Of a stretch of DNA of 64,000 bases, positions 8,553 through 16,762 are shown piece after piece. This stretch comes from Caulobacteraceae bacterium (lineage in GTDB: Bacteria > Pseudomonadota > Alphaproteobacteria > Caulobacterales > Caulobacteraceae). A model generated the notes under the pieces. It made no database searches. It was not told the origin of the DNA and worked only from the letters and a program-made list of their open reading frames with translations. The stretch covers positions 1 to 64,000 of the forward strand of contig JARLIQ010000053.1 of NCBI GenBank assembly GCA_031291645.1, in the 5' to 3' direction. The position numbers and the translations under genes are program-made. Every line of letters starts with the position of its first letter. The stretch's first letter is position 1.

Positions 8553-9392
8553 TCAATACATGACGCCGCCGACGCCGCCATCGAGGCTGAGCGCGCTCGT
8601 GGTCGAGGCGCCGGTCGTTTCCTCGCGATAGGCCGTGTACTTCTCGATCGTCACCAGGGTCAGCACCTTCACCCCAGCGCCGAAGCGGCGCAGCAGCGAG
8701 CGCTCGTTGCAGTCGCGAGCGGGCTTCTGCGGCCGACATTCGATCGCGCCGCCCGCCGAACCGGGCGCGCCCGGAGTGTGGTAGAGGGCGTCGTTCTTCT
8801 GGCAGGTCACCGTCTGGCCGTGGTCGAAGGCGACCTTGCCGTTGAATTCGGCGAAGGTGTACTGCATCCGCGTTCCGGCGATGCAGCGATAGAGTTCGCC
8901 GTCGTAGGAATCCTCGATGTCGCGGTCGGGGGTGACCTGCGAAGCCGGGTGCGGCACGTCCTTGTCGTCCAGGCAGACCGCCTCGATCACCACCTTGGTG
9001 ATCTTGGTGCGGGTCGCCTCATAGGCGGTGCGGCGCAGGCCGCCGTCGACGTTCAGCCCCTGGATCAAGCCGGGCGTGCCCGGCATCAGATAACCGCCGC
9101 CGCCACCGCCGCCGTTGACATAGACCGCGCCGCTGCCGGAGCCGCTCACGCTGGCCTGAGCCTGCACGTTGGCGTTGACGATCACCGAGGCGCCGACATT
9201 CACGTTAACGCCCGGAATATTGACGTTGATGCTCGGCGGCTGGCAGCACGGATCATGGTGCTGGGTCGGCGGCGTGGGCGAGGTGCTGCATCCGCAGCCT
9301 CCGGCCACCGCCGAGCCCGCGATCACCAGGGCGGCCGTCAAGGCGAAGAACGCGCCGATCGCGGCCAGAATGGGATTGATACGCGCCTTCAT
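8553..9392 (-). CDS. Secreted Cys- and Gly-rich protein of unknown function
   Basis: A 279-residue protein I do not recognise. A signal peptide (about residues 1-31) is followed directly by a Cys cluster (GGCGC, then DPCCQPP), a VNVN-rich strand-like segment (INVNIPGVNVNVGASVIVNANV), a Gly7 run, and a C-terminal domain with several spaced cysteines that suggest disulfides. The composition resembles surface or matrix proteins. The start at 9392 has GGAG upstream; the open frame continues to 9548 but that part lacks a signal sequence. The transcript is closed by the terminator at 8445-8474. Nearness to the hfa operon makes a cell-surface role thinkable but unproven. Confidence 0.7.
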   Translation of the reverse strand: MKARINPILAAIGAFFALTAALVIAGSAVAGGCGCSTSPTPPTQHHDPCCQPPSINVNIPGVNVNVGASVIVNANVQAQASVSGSGSGAVYVNGGGGGGGYLMPGTPGLIQGLNVDGGLRRTAYEATRTKITKVVIEAVCLDDKDVPHPASQVTPDRDIEDSYDGELYRCIAGTRMQYTFAEFNGKVAFDHGQTVTCQKNDALYHTPGAPGSAGGAIECRPQKPARDCNERSLLRRFGAGVKVLTLVTIEKYTAYREETTGASTTSALSLDGGVGGVMY

Positions 9393-9539
9393 TGGCGGGT
9401 CTCCGTTGTCAGTCGCTCGGCACAAGCAAGAAGGGCGCCGCCCGCCTTGTTCGCCGTCCCATCCTGGGACGTTCGCAGCCTGGTCCAAATCTTCCTGCAA
9501 TCCCCGTGCGGCCCTGGTGGTCGAGCAAGGCAGGCTTCG

Positions 9540-10085
9540 ATGTTCCATTCAAATACGGAACAGTTGATAGACTATTGGCGAAACCGCAGAGGCGCGCGTC
9601 AAACCCCGGCGCGCGCTGCGATTAACCCTGCTGATTTCGCTCATCTCTTGCCTCAGGTGTTCATGTTGGGTCGCCTGGGGGCTGGACAGTACCGCGTGCG
9701 GCTGGCCGGCGGCTTCGTCGCCGACCTGCACGGCCGCGAACTGCGCGGCGAGAACTTCCCGGGTCTGTGGCGACCGGACGACCGCATGTCGCTGCAGCTG
9801 ACCCTCGAGGCCATGCGCCGGTACCCCGATCCCGTGGTGGTCGACGCCGACGCGCGCGCCGGCGAATTCGTCATGCAGATGGAGGTCCTGCTCGCGCCCG
9901 TCAGGGCTTCCAACGGTCAGGTCGACCGCGTGCTGGGCCTCTACCAGCCGATCAGCCCGGCCGCCGCCCTGATGGGCGGCACGGTCAACGCGCTGAACAT
10001 CCGGGGCGTGACGAGCACGGCCGCGAACATCGACCAGTTCCCACGCCTGCGCCTGGCGTCGATCGACGGCCGCCGGATCGCCTAA
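9540..10085 (+). CDS. PAS_5-type single-domain PAS protein
   Basis: A 181-residue soluble protein. The opening TEQLIDYWRNRRG, followed by PADFAHLLPQVFMLGRLG and then YRVRLAGGFVADLHGRELRGENF, is the pattern of the PAS_5 family common in alphaproteobacteria, in which a lone PAS domain carries no output domain. Caulobacter has regulators of this general kind, but I cannot assign an ortholog. The C-terminal 45 residues are low in structure. ATG 9540 has an AAGGCAGG ribosome binding site. The gene converges with the POT transporter and their stop codons overlap (10082-10085). Confidence 0.8.
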   Translation: MFHSNTEQLIDYWRNRRGARQTPARAAINPADFAHLLPQVFMLGRLGAGQYRVRLAGGFVADLHGRELRGENFPGLWRPDDRMSLQLTLEAMRRYPDPVVVDADARAGEFVMQMEVLLAPVRASNGQVDRVLGLYQPISPAAALMGGTVNALNIRGVTSTAANIDQFPRLRLASIDGRRIA

Positions 10086-11944
10086 ACCGCGCGGTCGTCC
10101 CGGACGATCTGCGGATTGACCGCCTGGCGTTCGCCGTCGAGCGTCGGCGCCAGGGGCTGGGGCGCGGGGTGGTTGGCGGCGTCGTTGACCCCGTGCGCCA
10201 GCCGCTTGAGCCAGGGACTGGCCAGCAACAGCAGGACGCCCGCGGCCATGCCGGCGACGCCGATACCGCGGAAGGTGCTGACGTAGGTCCCCAGCGCCTT
10301 TTCCGGGTCGAGCACCTGGCCGGCGACCGTGTCGGCCGCCGTCAGCTTGGCCACCAGACCCGCCAGGTACTGGGCCGCCGAACTGGCCAGGAACCACATC
10401 GCCATCAGGGTCGAGATCAGGGCCGCCGGGGCGAGCTTGGTCATCTCGGACAGGCCGACCGGCGACAGGCAGAGCTCACCGGTGGTGTGCAGCAGATAGG
10501 CCAAGGCCAGGAACAGCATCGGCACGCGGAAGGCCGCGTCGTGGAATTGCGCGCCCCAGACCAGGACGAAGAAGCCCAGTCCGACCTGAAGCAGGCCAAG
10601 GCCGAACTTGATCACCGGGTCCGGATCCCGGTTGCGGGCGCCCGCCCACGCCCAGAGGGCCGAAAAAGCCGGGGCGAAGATCAGGATGAAGCCGGCGTTG
10701 AACGATTGGGTCTGGGGCGGCGAGACGGTCCAGAAGCCGTGGCTGGGCAGCAGGGTGTTGCGTTCGGCGAACTGGTTCAGCGACGAGCCGGCCTGCTCGA
10801 ACAGGGTGAAGAAGACGATCGAGGCGATGACCAGGATCATCGCCAGGATCAGGCGGTCGCGCACGACGCGGTCGCACTTGGCGATCATGAACCAGCCCAG
10901 GTAGCCCAGGGCCGCGAGCCAGCCGACCACCTGCAGCCAGCCCATCACCTCGTAGCGCTGCACCAGCACCCACACCGCCGCGACGCCGACCAGGGCGACG
11001 AGGTAGAGCGCCCATTCGAGATTGACCGGGCCGAGCACCCGCGTCCGTAGCCGCGCCGGATCCGGCGGCTCGCCGCGACCCTCGAGCAGCGGCTTTCCGA
11101 GCACGAACATCAGAAGGCCGGCCAGCATGCCGACGCCCGCCAGGCCGAATCCGGCCCACCAGCCGACCGTCTGGCCCAGCAGGCCGCAGACCACCGAGGC
11201 CCAGAATGCCCCGAGGTTGATGCCGTAGTAGTAGAGGGTGAAGCCGGGGTCGCGCCGCGGGTCGCCCTGGGGATAGAGCTGGCCGACGATCGAGGAGATG
11301 TTGGCCTTCAGGTAGCCGACCCCCATGATGATCAGCGCCAGGGCCAGGTAGAAGACGTTGACGAACAGCGGATCGCGCTTCTCGACCGCAAGTTTATAGG
11401 CGCCCGTTGGCAGGCGGGCGGGCAGCGAGGCGCCGGCCGGCAGGTTCTGGATGGCCATGCCGCCGTCCTTGGCGGCGGTGACGGGATAGCAGCCGTGATC
11501 GACCTTCAGGCAGACCGTCCGCCCGTCCATCCGCCCCTCGGCCTTGAATTCATAGGTGTGGCCGGCGAAGGCCAGGGTCTGCACCGCGGGCTTGCCCTCG
11601 ATGGCCATGGTGAAGTGGCCGGCGACCAGCAGGACCGCGCCCGCCATGATCGCCTTGCGCGAGCCGAGGTAGCGGTCGGCCAGAAAGCCGCCCAGCAAGG
11701 GCAGGAGATAGACCAGCGTTGTGTAGGCGGCGTACTGGCCCTGGCTGAAGTCGTCCGAGAACAGGAACTGTTCCGTCAGATAGAAGATCAGAAGGCCGCG
11801 CATACCGTAGTAGGAGAATCGCTCCCACATCTCGGCGAAGAACAGGACGCGGAGGCCGGGTGGATGGTCCCGAAGCTGGACCAGCACCGGTATCCCCGTC
11901 AGCACGGTGACGAAGACACCGATCACCACCACGACATTGAACAT
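10082..11944 (-). CDS. POT/PTR-family proton-dependent oligopeptide transporter
   Basis: A 620-residue inner-membrane transporter of the major facilitator superfamily with about 14 membrane segments. The POT signature ExxERF is present in FFAEMWERFSYYGMRG near the N-terminus, followed by YTTLVYLLPLLGGFLADRYLG. POT proteins import di- and tripeptides with protons. A soluble insertion of about 80 residues (near residues 130-200) separates two segments, as in long POT members. ATG 11944 is chosen because CCGAGGGG lies 7 bases upstream; the frame extends to 11989 without a good ribosome binding site. Confidence 0.9.
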   Translation of the reverse strand: MFNVVVVIGVFVTVLTGIPVLVQLRDHPPGLRVLFFAEMWERFSYYGMRGLLIFYLTEQFLFSDDFSQGQYAAYTTLVYLLPLLGGFLADRYLGSRKAIMAGAVLLVAGHFTMAIEGKPAVQTLAFAGHTYEFKAEGRMDGRTVCLKVDHGCYPVTAAKDGGMAIQNLPAGASLPARLPTGAYKLAVEKRDPLFVNVFYLALALIIMGVGYLKANISSIVGQLYPQGDPRRDPGFTLYYYGINLGAFWASVVCGLLGQTVGWWAGFGLAGVGMLAGLLMFVLGKPLLEGRGEPPDPARLRTRVLGPVNLEWALYLVALVGVAAVWVLVQRYEVMGWLQVVGWLAALGYLGWFMIAKCDRVVRDRLILAMILVIASIVFFTLFEQAGSSLNQFAERNTLLPSHGFWTVSPPQTQSFNAGFILIFAPAFSALWAWAGARNRDPDPVIKFGLGLLQVGLGFFVLVWGAQFHDAAFRVPMLFLALAYLLHTTGELCLSPVGLSEMTKLAPAALISTLMAMWFLASSAAQYLAGLVAKLTAADTVAGQVLDPEKALGTYVSTFRGIGVAGMAAGVLLLLASPWLKRLAHGVNDAANHPAPQPLAPTLDGERQAVNPQIVRDDRAV

Positions 11945-12030
11945 TAGGCGCCCCTCGGCCGATCCGGGTGGAACATCACCATGCGTCACCCCATTTCACA
12001 AGCAACGCCCCTTGAGGAGGAGACGTCGCA

Positions 12031-12498
12031 ATGAAACTCCCCGGCCCCGACCATCCGATCACCATCCGCTACAATCCCAAGCGCGTTCAGGTGCTCTATG
12101 ACGGCCATCTGATCGCCGACACCCGCGGCGCGCTGGAGCTGAAGGAAGCGGACTATCCGCCCGTGCAGTACATCCCCCGCGAGGATGTCGAGATGGCCGT
12201 CCTGTCACGGACCGACCGGCGCACCCACTGCCCCTACAAGGGTGACGCCTCCTACTACACCATCGTCCGGGACGGCCAGGTCGCCGAGAACGCGGTGTGG
12301 ACCTACGAAACCCCCTACCCCGCCATGGAGGAGATCAAGGGGTTGCTGGCCTTCTATCCGAACAAGGTGGAGATCGTTCAGTTCGAGGACGGCGAGACGC
12401 CCGACGCCATCCGCGAGGCGATCGAGCACACCGATTCGGGCGCCGGCCGCAGCCAGCTCGAACACTGGCCGTCAGGCGACCAGTCCGAAAGCCACTAG
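12031..12498 (+). CDS. DUF427 protein
   Basis: A 155-residue soluble protein of the DUF427 family (PF04248): HPITIRYNPKRVQVLYDGHLIADT near the start and the conserved THCPYKGDASYYTI core, ending AFYPNKVEI. The function of the family is unknown; it is widespread in bacteria and fungi. A strong GAGGAGGAGA ribosome binding site precedes ATG 12031. The gene converges with gshA with only 2 bases between stops. Confidence 0.88.
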   Translation: MKLPGPDHPITIRYNPKRVQVLYDGHLIADTRGALELKEADYPPVQYIPREDVEMAVLSRTDRRTHCPYKGDASYYTIVRDGQVAENAVWTYETPYPAMEEIKGLLAFYPNKVEIVQFEDGETPDAIREAIEHTDSGAGRSQLEHWPSGDQSESH

Positions 12499-12500
12499 GA

Positions 12501-13883
12501 TCAGTAGGCGGCCGCGTCAAAGGCCGAGGCGGCGTCTCCGTTCCACGCGCCGTTGTACAGTTCGAGCAGCCGCTCGGCCGGGGTCAGGCCGCTGGCGACG
12601 ATCTCGTCGAGATCGGTCAGGTAGCCGGTCTCGTTGCTGAACGAGGCGCCTAGGCGATTGCGTCGGTTCAGACCCTCGCGGGCGATGGCCAGGACGTCGC
12701 GGGCGACGTCGCGCACCGAGCGGCCGGCGATCGTCGCCTTCAGCCCCGCCTGCGCCACGTCAGCCCGCAGCCCGGCCCGCTGTTCGACCGTCCAGTCCTT
12801 GCACAGGTCCCACGCCGCCGCCTGGGAGGCCGGATCGTACAAGAGGCCGATCCACAGCGCCGCCAGGGCGCAAAGCCGCGTCTGGGGCCCGGCGTCGGCG
12901 CCGCGCATCTCGAGGTAGGTCTTCAGCCGCACCTCGGGGAACAGGGTCGTCAAATGGTCTTCCCAATCCTTCAGCGTCGGCCGCTCGCCCGGCAGGGCGG
13001 GCAACTCGCCGGCCATGAAGGCGCGGAACGACTGGCCCGAGGCGTCGATGTACCGGCCGCCGCGCTTGACGAAATACATCGGCACGTCGACCGCGTAGCG
13101 GGCGTAGGTCTCGAAGCCGAAGCCGTCCTCGAACACGAAGGGCAGCATGCCCGTGCGCTGCGGATCGGTGTCGGTCCAAACGTTCGCCCGGTTGGACAGC
13201 AGGCCCGTCGGCTTGCCCTCGACGAAAGGCGAATTGGCGAACAGGGCCGTCGCGATCGGCTGCAGGGCCAGGCTCAGACGGAACTTCGCCGTCATGTCCG
13301 CCTCGGAGGCGAAGTCGAGGTTGGCCTGCACCGTGCAGGTGCGGAACATCATGTCCAGGCCGCGCCCGCCCACCTTGGGCATGTAGGCGCGCATGATGGC
13401 GTAGCGGCCCTTGGGCATCACCGGGATGTCCGCGCGCGTCCAGGTCGGGGTGTGGCCGAGGCCGGCGAAGCCCAGGCCCAACTCCTCGGCGACCACCGCG
13501 GCCTCCGACAGGTGCTGGCTGATCTCCTCGCAGATGTCGTGCACGGTCTCCAGCGGCGCGCCGGAGAGTTCGAACTGGCCGCCCGGCTCCAGGCTGATGT
13601 TGCCGCCGCCGCGCTGCAGGCCGATCAGGGTATGGCCGAATTGGTTGTCCTCATAGACGCCGGACCAGCCGAATCGCTTGAGGCCCTCCAGAAGCGCGTG
13701 GATGCCCCCGCGGCCCTCCCCGTCGACCTCGTAGGCCACCGGCTCGTAGGAGCCCAGGCGATAGACGAATTTCTCGTGCTCTGAGCCCACGCGGAACGCG
13801 CTGGGCGGTTTGCAACCCGTGGCCAGATGGCTGGCCAGGTCCTTAAGCGTTAGTGGCCGCCTGTCCAACTCGGCTGTCGCCAT
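12501..13883 (-). CDS. gshA: Glutamate-cysteine ligase
   Basis: A 460-residue enzyme of the plant/alphaproteobacterial glutamate-cysteine ligase type (not the E. coli type). Family motifs include VGSEHEKFVYR near the N-terminus, ISLEPGGQFELSGAPL, and MFRTCTVQANLDF. It makes gamma-glutamylcysteine from glutamate, cysteine and ATP, the first step of glutathione synthesis in the cytoplasm. It lies 87 bases downstream of rsmE on the same strand, so the two are probably co-transcribed. Confidence 0.95.
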   Translation of the reverse strand: MATAELDRRPLTLKDLASHLATGCKPPSAFRVGSEHEKFVYRLGSYEPVAYEVDGEGRGGIHALLEGLKRFGWSGVYEDNQFGHTLIGLQRGGGNISLEPGGQFELSGAPLETVHDICEEISQHLSEAAVVAEELGLGFAGLGHTPTWTRADIPVMPKGRYAIMRAYMPKVGGRGLDMMFRTCTVQANLDFASEADMTAKFRLSLALQPIATALFANSPFVEGKPTGLLSNRANVWTDTDPQRTGMLPFVFEDGFGFETYARYAVDVPMYFVKRGGRYIDASGQSFRAFMAGELPALPGERPTLKDWEDHLTTLFPEVRLKTYLEMRGADAGPQTRLCALAALWIGLLYDPASQAAAWDLCKDWTVEQRAGLRADVAQAGLKATIAGRSVRDVARDVLAIAREGLNRRNRLGASFSNETGYLTDLDEIVASGLTPAERLLELYNGAWNGDAASAFDAAAY

Positions 13884-13970
13884 CCGGCACCTCCAACCCC
13901 CAGCGGGGAGGCATCCCCGGCGCGGCGCGATTCTTAGTTGCTCGTGAAGTGGGCGCCAAGACGCTTCCGC

Positions 13971-14702
13971 TCAAGGGGCGATGTCGTGACGCGCCCAATC
14001 GCCGGCCCCAGCCTGCCAGAGGGCCAGGGCGGTGATGGCCGCGGTGTCGGCGCGAAGGATGCGCGGACCAAGGCTGACGGGCGTCACGAACGGCAGGCTG
14101 CGCAGCCGTGCGCGCTCCTCCGGCGAAAAGCCGCCTTCCGGCCCAATCAGCACGGCGGCGGGACCGGCCGCACGCACCGCCTCCAGCAGCGGGCGCGCCT
14201 CGCCCGCCTCGTCACAGAAGACCAGGGCGCGGCCGCCGTCCCAGCCGTCCAGCAACCGCTCCAACTTCTCGGGGCCCACCACCTCGGGCACGTCGAGCCG
14301 GCCGGTCTGCTCGGCGGCTTCCACGGCGATCGCCTGCAGCCGGGCGAGATTGGTGTGGTCGGCGTTGGTGTGGCGGGTGATGGCCAGGCGGATGCGCCGC
14401 GCGCCAAGCTCGGTGGCCTTCTCTACGATGGTCTCCAGCCTGGCGCGCTTGACCAGGGCGACCACGAGGTCGAGGTCGGGGCGCGCGCTCTGCGGCCGGG
14501 TCTGCTCCTCCACGGCGAGGACGCAGCGCCGCCTGGCCGCCTCGGCCACGCTCGCGCGCCATTCGCCGTCGCGGCCGTTGAACGCCAGCACCGCCTCGCC
14601 GACCGCCCGGCGCATCACGTTCGTCAGGTAGTGGGCCTGATCCTCGGCAAGGGGGAATCGGGCGCCGGCGTGCAATGGATCGGGAACGAAGAGGCGGATC
14701 AT
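13971..14702 (-). CDS. rsmE: 16S rRNA m3U1498 methyltransferase RsmE
   Basis: A 243-residue SPOUT methyltransferase. The knot region is visible in AAVLIGPEGGFSPEER and VTPVSLGPRILRADTA, both hallmarks of RsmE, and the N-terminal PUA-like domain precedes it. It methylates N3 of U1498 in 16S rRNA within the 30S subunit, using S-adenosylmethionine. It is first gene of a likely rsmE-gshA unit, a pairing common in alphaproteobacteria. Confidence 0.95.
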   Translation of the reverse strand: MIRLFVPDPLHAGARFPLAEDQAHYLTNVMRRAVGEAVLAFNGRDGEWRASVAEAARRRCVLAVEEQTRPQSARPDLDLVVALVKRARLETIVEKATELGARRIRLAITRHTNADHTNLARLQAIAVEAAEQTGRLDVPEVVGPEKLERLLDGWDGGRALVFCDEAGEARPLLEAVRAAGPAAVLIGPEGGFSPEERARLRSLPFVTPVSLGPRILRADTAAITALALWQAGAGDWARHDIAP

Positions 14703-14795
14703 TCCCCTTAACTAGCGCCCCCAGGGCGGGCTTGTCGAAGGTCGCTTGATGAGGCGCCCGCTCCGGGGTCTGATGGTCTGACGACGGAGACGCAC

Positions 14796-15557
14796 ATGGC
14801 GAAGAAGGACGGCTACAAGGCCGAACTCGAACATCTGCAGGCCGCGCTGGTGCGCTACCAGCAGTGGGCCATGCGCACGGGGGACAAGGCGCTCCTGGTG
14901 TTCGAGGGTCGCGACGGAGCCGGCAAGGACGGCGCGATCAAACGGATCACCGAGCACCTGGCGCCCCGGAACACCCGGGTCGTCGCCCTGCCCAAACCAT
15001 CGGACCGCCAGCGGACCGAATGGTGGTTCCAGCGCTACACCCGCCACCTGCCCGCGGCCGGCGAGATCGTGCTGTTCAACCGCTCCTGGTACAACCGGGC
15101 CGGGGTCGAGCGGGTGATGGGCTTTTCCACGCCCAAGGAGCAGGAGGACTTCCTGCGCGACGCGCCGACCTTCGAGCGGATGCTGGTCGCGGCCGATATC
15201 CGGATCATCAAGTTCTGGCTCGACATCTCCAAGGAGGAACAGGCCGACCGGCTGGACGCGCGGCGGAACGATCCCTTGAAGATCCTCAAGGTCAGCGACC
15301 TGGACGGCGTCGCCCAGAAGGAATGGAAGGCCTACTCCAAGGCTCGCAACGAGATGCTAAGCCGGACCCATTCCGCCTTCGCCCCCTGGATCTGCGTGCA
15401 CACCGACAAAAAGAAGAAGGCCCGGATCGCCGTCCTGCGCCAGATCCTGCACACCCTGGCGCCGACCGATATCCACCAGGACGTCGCCGCCCCGGATCCA
15501 GACGTGCTGTACGCCTTCGAGGACAACGCGCTGCACGACGGACGGTTGGAGAAGTAG
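14796..15557 (+). CDS. ppk2: Polyphosphate kinase 2 (class I PPK2)
   Basis: A 253-residue single-domain PPK2. The Walker A loop GRDGAGKDG (38-46), Walker B region EIVLFNRSWYNRAG and the arginine-rich lid around EEQADRLDARRNDPLK are all present. PPK2 enzymes transfer phosphate between polyphosphate and nucleoside diphosphates, mostly making NTP from NDP in this class. The length fits class I. It is cytoplasmic. It is a separate unit, 50 bases before the aldo/keto reductase gene. Confidence 0.92.
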   Translation: MAKKDGYKAELEHLQAALVRYQQWAMRTGDKALLVFEGRDGAGKDGAIKRITEHLAPRNTRVVALPKPSDRQRTEWWFQRYTRHLPAAGEIVLFNRSWYNRAGVERVMGFSTPKEQEDFLRDAPTFERMLVAADIRIIKFWLDISKEEQADRLDARRNDPLKILKVSDLDGVAQKEWKAYSKARNEMLSRTHSAFAPWICVHTDKKKKARIAVLRQILHTLAPTDIHQDVAAPDPDVLYAFEDNALHDGRLEK

Positions 15558-15613
15558 CCCTCCCGCCCCACATGCGCTCACGGGTCGGAAGCGTTCGGTG
15601 GAAAGGGATGGGA

Positions 15614-16594
15614 ATGGACTACGTCAATCTGGGCCGCACCGGCCTGAAGGTCTCGCGCCTCTGCCTGGGCTGCATGACCTATGGCTCGTCGAAATGGCGG
15701 CCGTGGGTGCTGGAGGAAGAGGCGGCCATGCCCTTCTTCAAGAAGGCGATCGAGGCGGGAATCAACTTCTTCGACACCGCCGACGTCTATTCGCAGGGCG
15801 AAAGCGAGCGGGTGACGGGCAAGGCGCTGAAGGAATACGCCAAGCGCCACGAGGTGGTGATCGCCACCAAGGTCAACGGCCCGATGGGCAAGGATCCCAA
15901 CAACCGCGGCCTGTCGCGCAAGCACATCCTGGACGGCATCGACCGCAGCCTGCAACGGCTGGGCGTCGACTACATCGACCTCTACCAGATCCACCGGTTC
16001 GACTATGAGACCCCGATCGAGGAGACGCTGGAGGCGCTGAACGACGTCGTGCGCGCCGGCAAGGCCCGCTACATCGGCGCGAGCTCGATGTACGCCTGGC
16101 AGTTCATGAAGATGCTGACGACGTCCAAGGCCAACGGCTGGACCCCGTTCGTCTCGATGCAGCCGCAATACAACCTGGTCTACCGCGAGGAGGAGCGGGA
16201 GATGCTGCCGCTCTGCCGCGACCAGGGGATCGGGGTGATTCCATGGTCGCCGCTCGCCCGGGGCTTCCTGGCTGGCGGGCGCGCCAGCCCCGGCGAGGGC
16301 AATACCGACCGCGCCCGCACCGACGAGTTCGCGCCTCGCCTCTACTACCGCGAGCCCGACTTCGCCGTGGTCGAGGCCCTGACGGGCATCGCCAAGGCCC
16401 GCGGCGTCTCGAACATGCAGGTCGCCCTGGCCTGGGTGCTGAAGAACCCGGCGATCACCGCCCCGATCATCGGCGCGTCCAAGCCGCACCACCTGGACGA
16501 CGCGCTTGGCGGGCTGGCGCTAACGCTGACCGATGAGGAGATCGCGACCCTGGAGAAGCCGTACCAGCCCAAGCCGGTGCTGGACCACGCCTGA
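15614..16594 (+). CDS. Aldo/keto reductase
   Basis: A 326-residue NADPH-dependent aldo/keto reductase barrel. It begins MDYVNLGRTGLKVSRLCLG, with the active-site aspartate and tyrosine in FFDTADVYSQGESE, lysine in VIATKV, and histidine in YQIHRFD. The C-terminal GASKPHHLDDAL matches the cofactor-binding end of AKR proteins of the YajO/Gcy type. The substrate is unknown. ATG 15614 is preferred over 15608 because AAAGGG is better spaced from it; the protein would differ by two residues. Confidence 0.92.
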   Translation: MDYVNLGRTGLKVSRLCLGCMTYGSSKWRPWVLEEEAAMPFFKKAIEAGINFFDTADVYSQGESERVTGKALKEYAKRHEVVIATKVNGPMGKDPNNRGLSRKHILDGIDRSLQRLGVDYIDLYQIHRFDYETPIEETLEALNDVVRAGKARYIGASSMYAWQFMKMLTTSKANGWTPFVSMQPQYNLVYREEEREMLPLCRDQGIGVIPWSPLARGFLAGGRASPGEGNTDRARTDEFAPRLYYREPDFAVVEALTGIAKARGVSNMQVALAWVLKNPAITAPIIGASKPHHLDDALGGLALTLTDEEIATLEKPYQPKPVLDHA

Positions 16595-16648
16595 GCCAAA
16601 AAGGGCCGCCGGCGCAGCCAGGGCCTGGAACAATTCCGGAACCTTGGC

Positions 16649-16699
16649 TAGACCATTTTCCGCCGAAGTGGATACCGGTTCGGCGTAGAAAATGGTCTA
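16649..16699. repeat. Alphaproteobacterial intergenic palindromic repeat
   Basis: A 51-base interrupted palindrome: TAGACCATTTTC (16649-16660) pairs with GAAAATGGTCTA (16688-16699), and inside it CGCCGAA (16661-16667) pairs with TTCGGCG (16679-16685) around GTGGATACCGG. Elements with this core (CCGAAGTGGATACCGGTTCGG) are scattered between genes in many alphaproteobacteria. It would fold into a long cruciform or RNA hairpin. Only this copy is seen in the window. Confidence 0.8.
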
Positions 16700-16714
16700 A
16701 TTATAACACCTTAT

Positions 16715-16750
16715 GAGCATTTGCCGGTTCAAGCGAACCGGCAAATGCTC
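16715..16750. repeat. Perfect 16-base inverted repeat
   Basis: GAGCATTTGCCGGTTC (16715-16730), loop AAGC, and an exact reverse complement (16735-16750), only 15 bases after the previous palindrome and 12 bases before the next gene. The stem shares the GAGCATTT/AAATGCTC ends seen in the same repeat superfamily. There is no T-run, so it is less likely to be a simple terminator than a second member of the repeat family. Confidence 0.8.
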
Positions 16751-16762
16751 TAGCGTCAGCGG

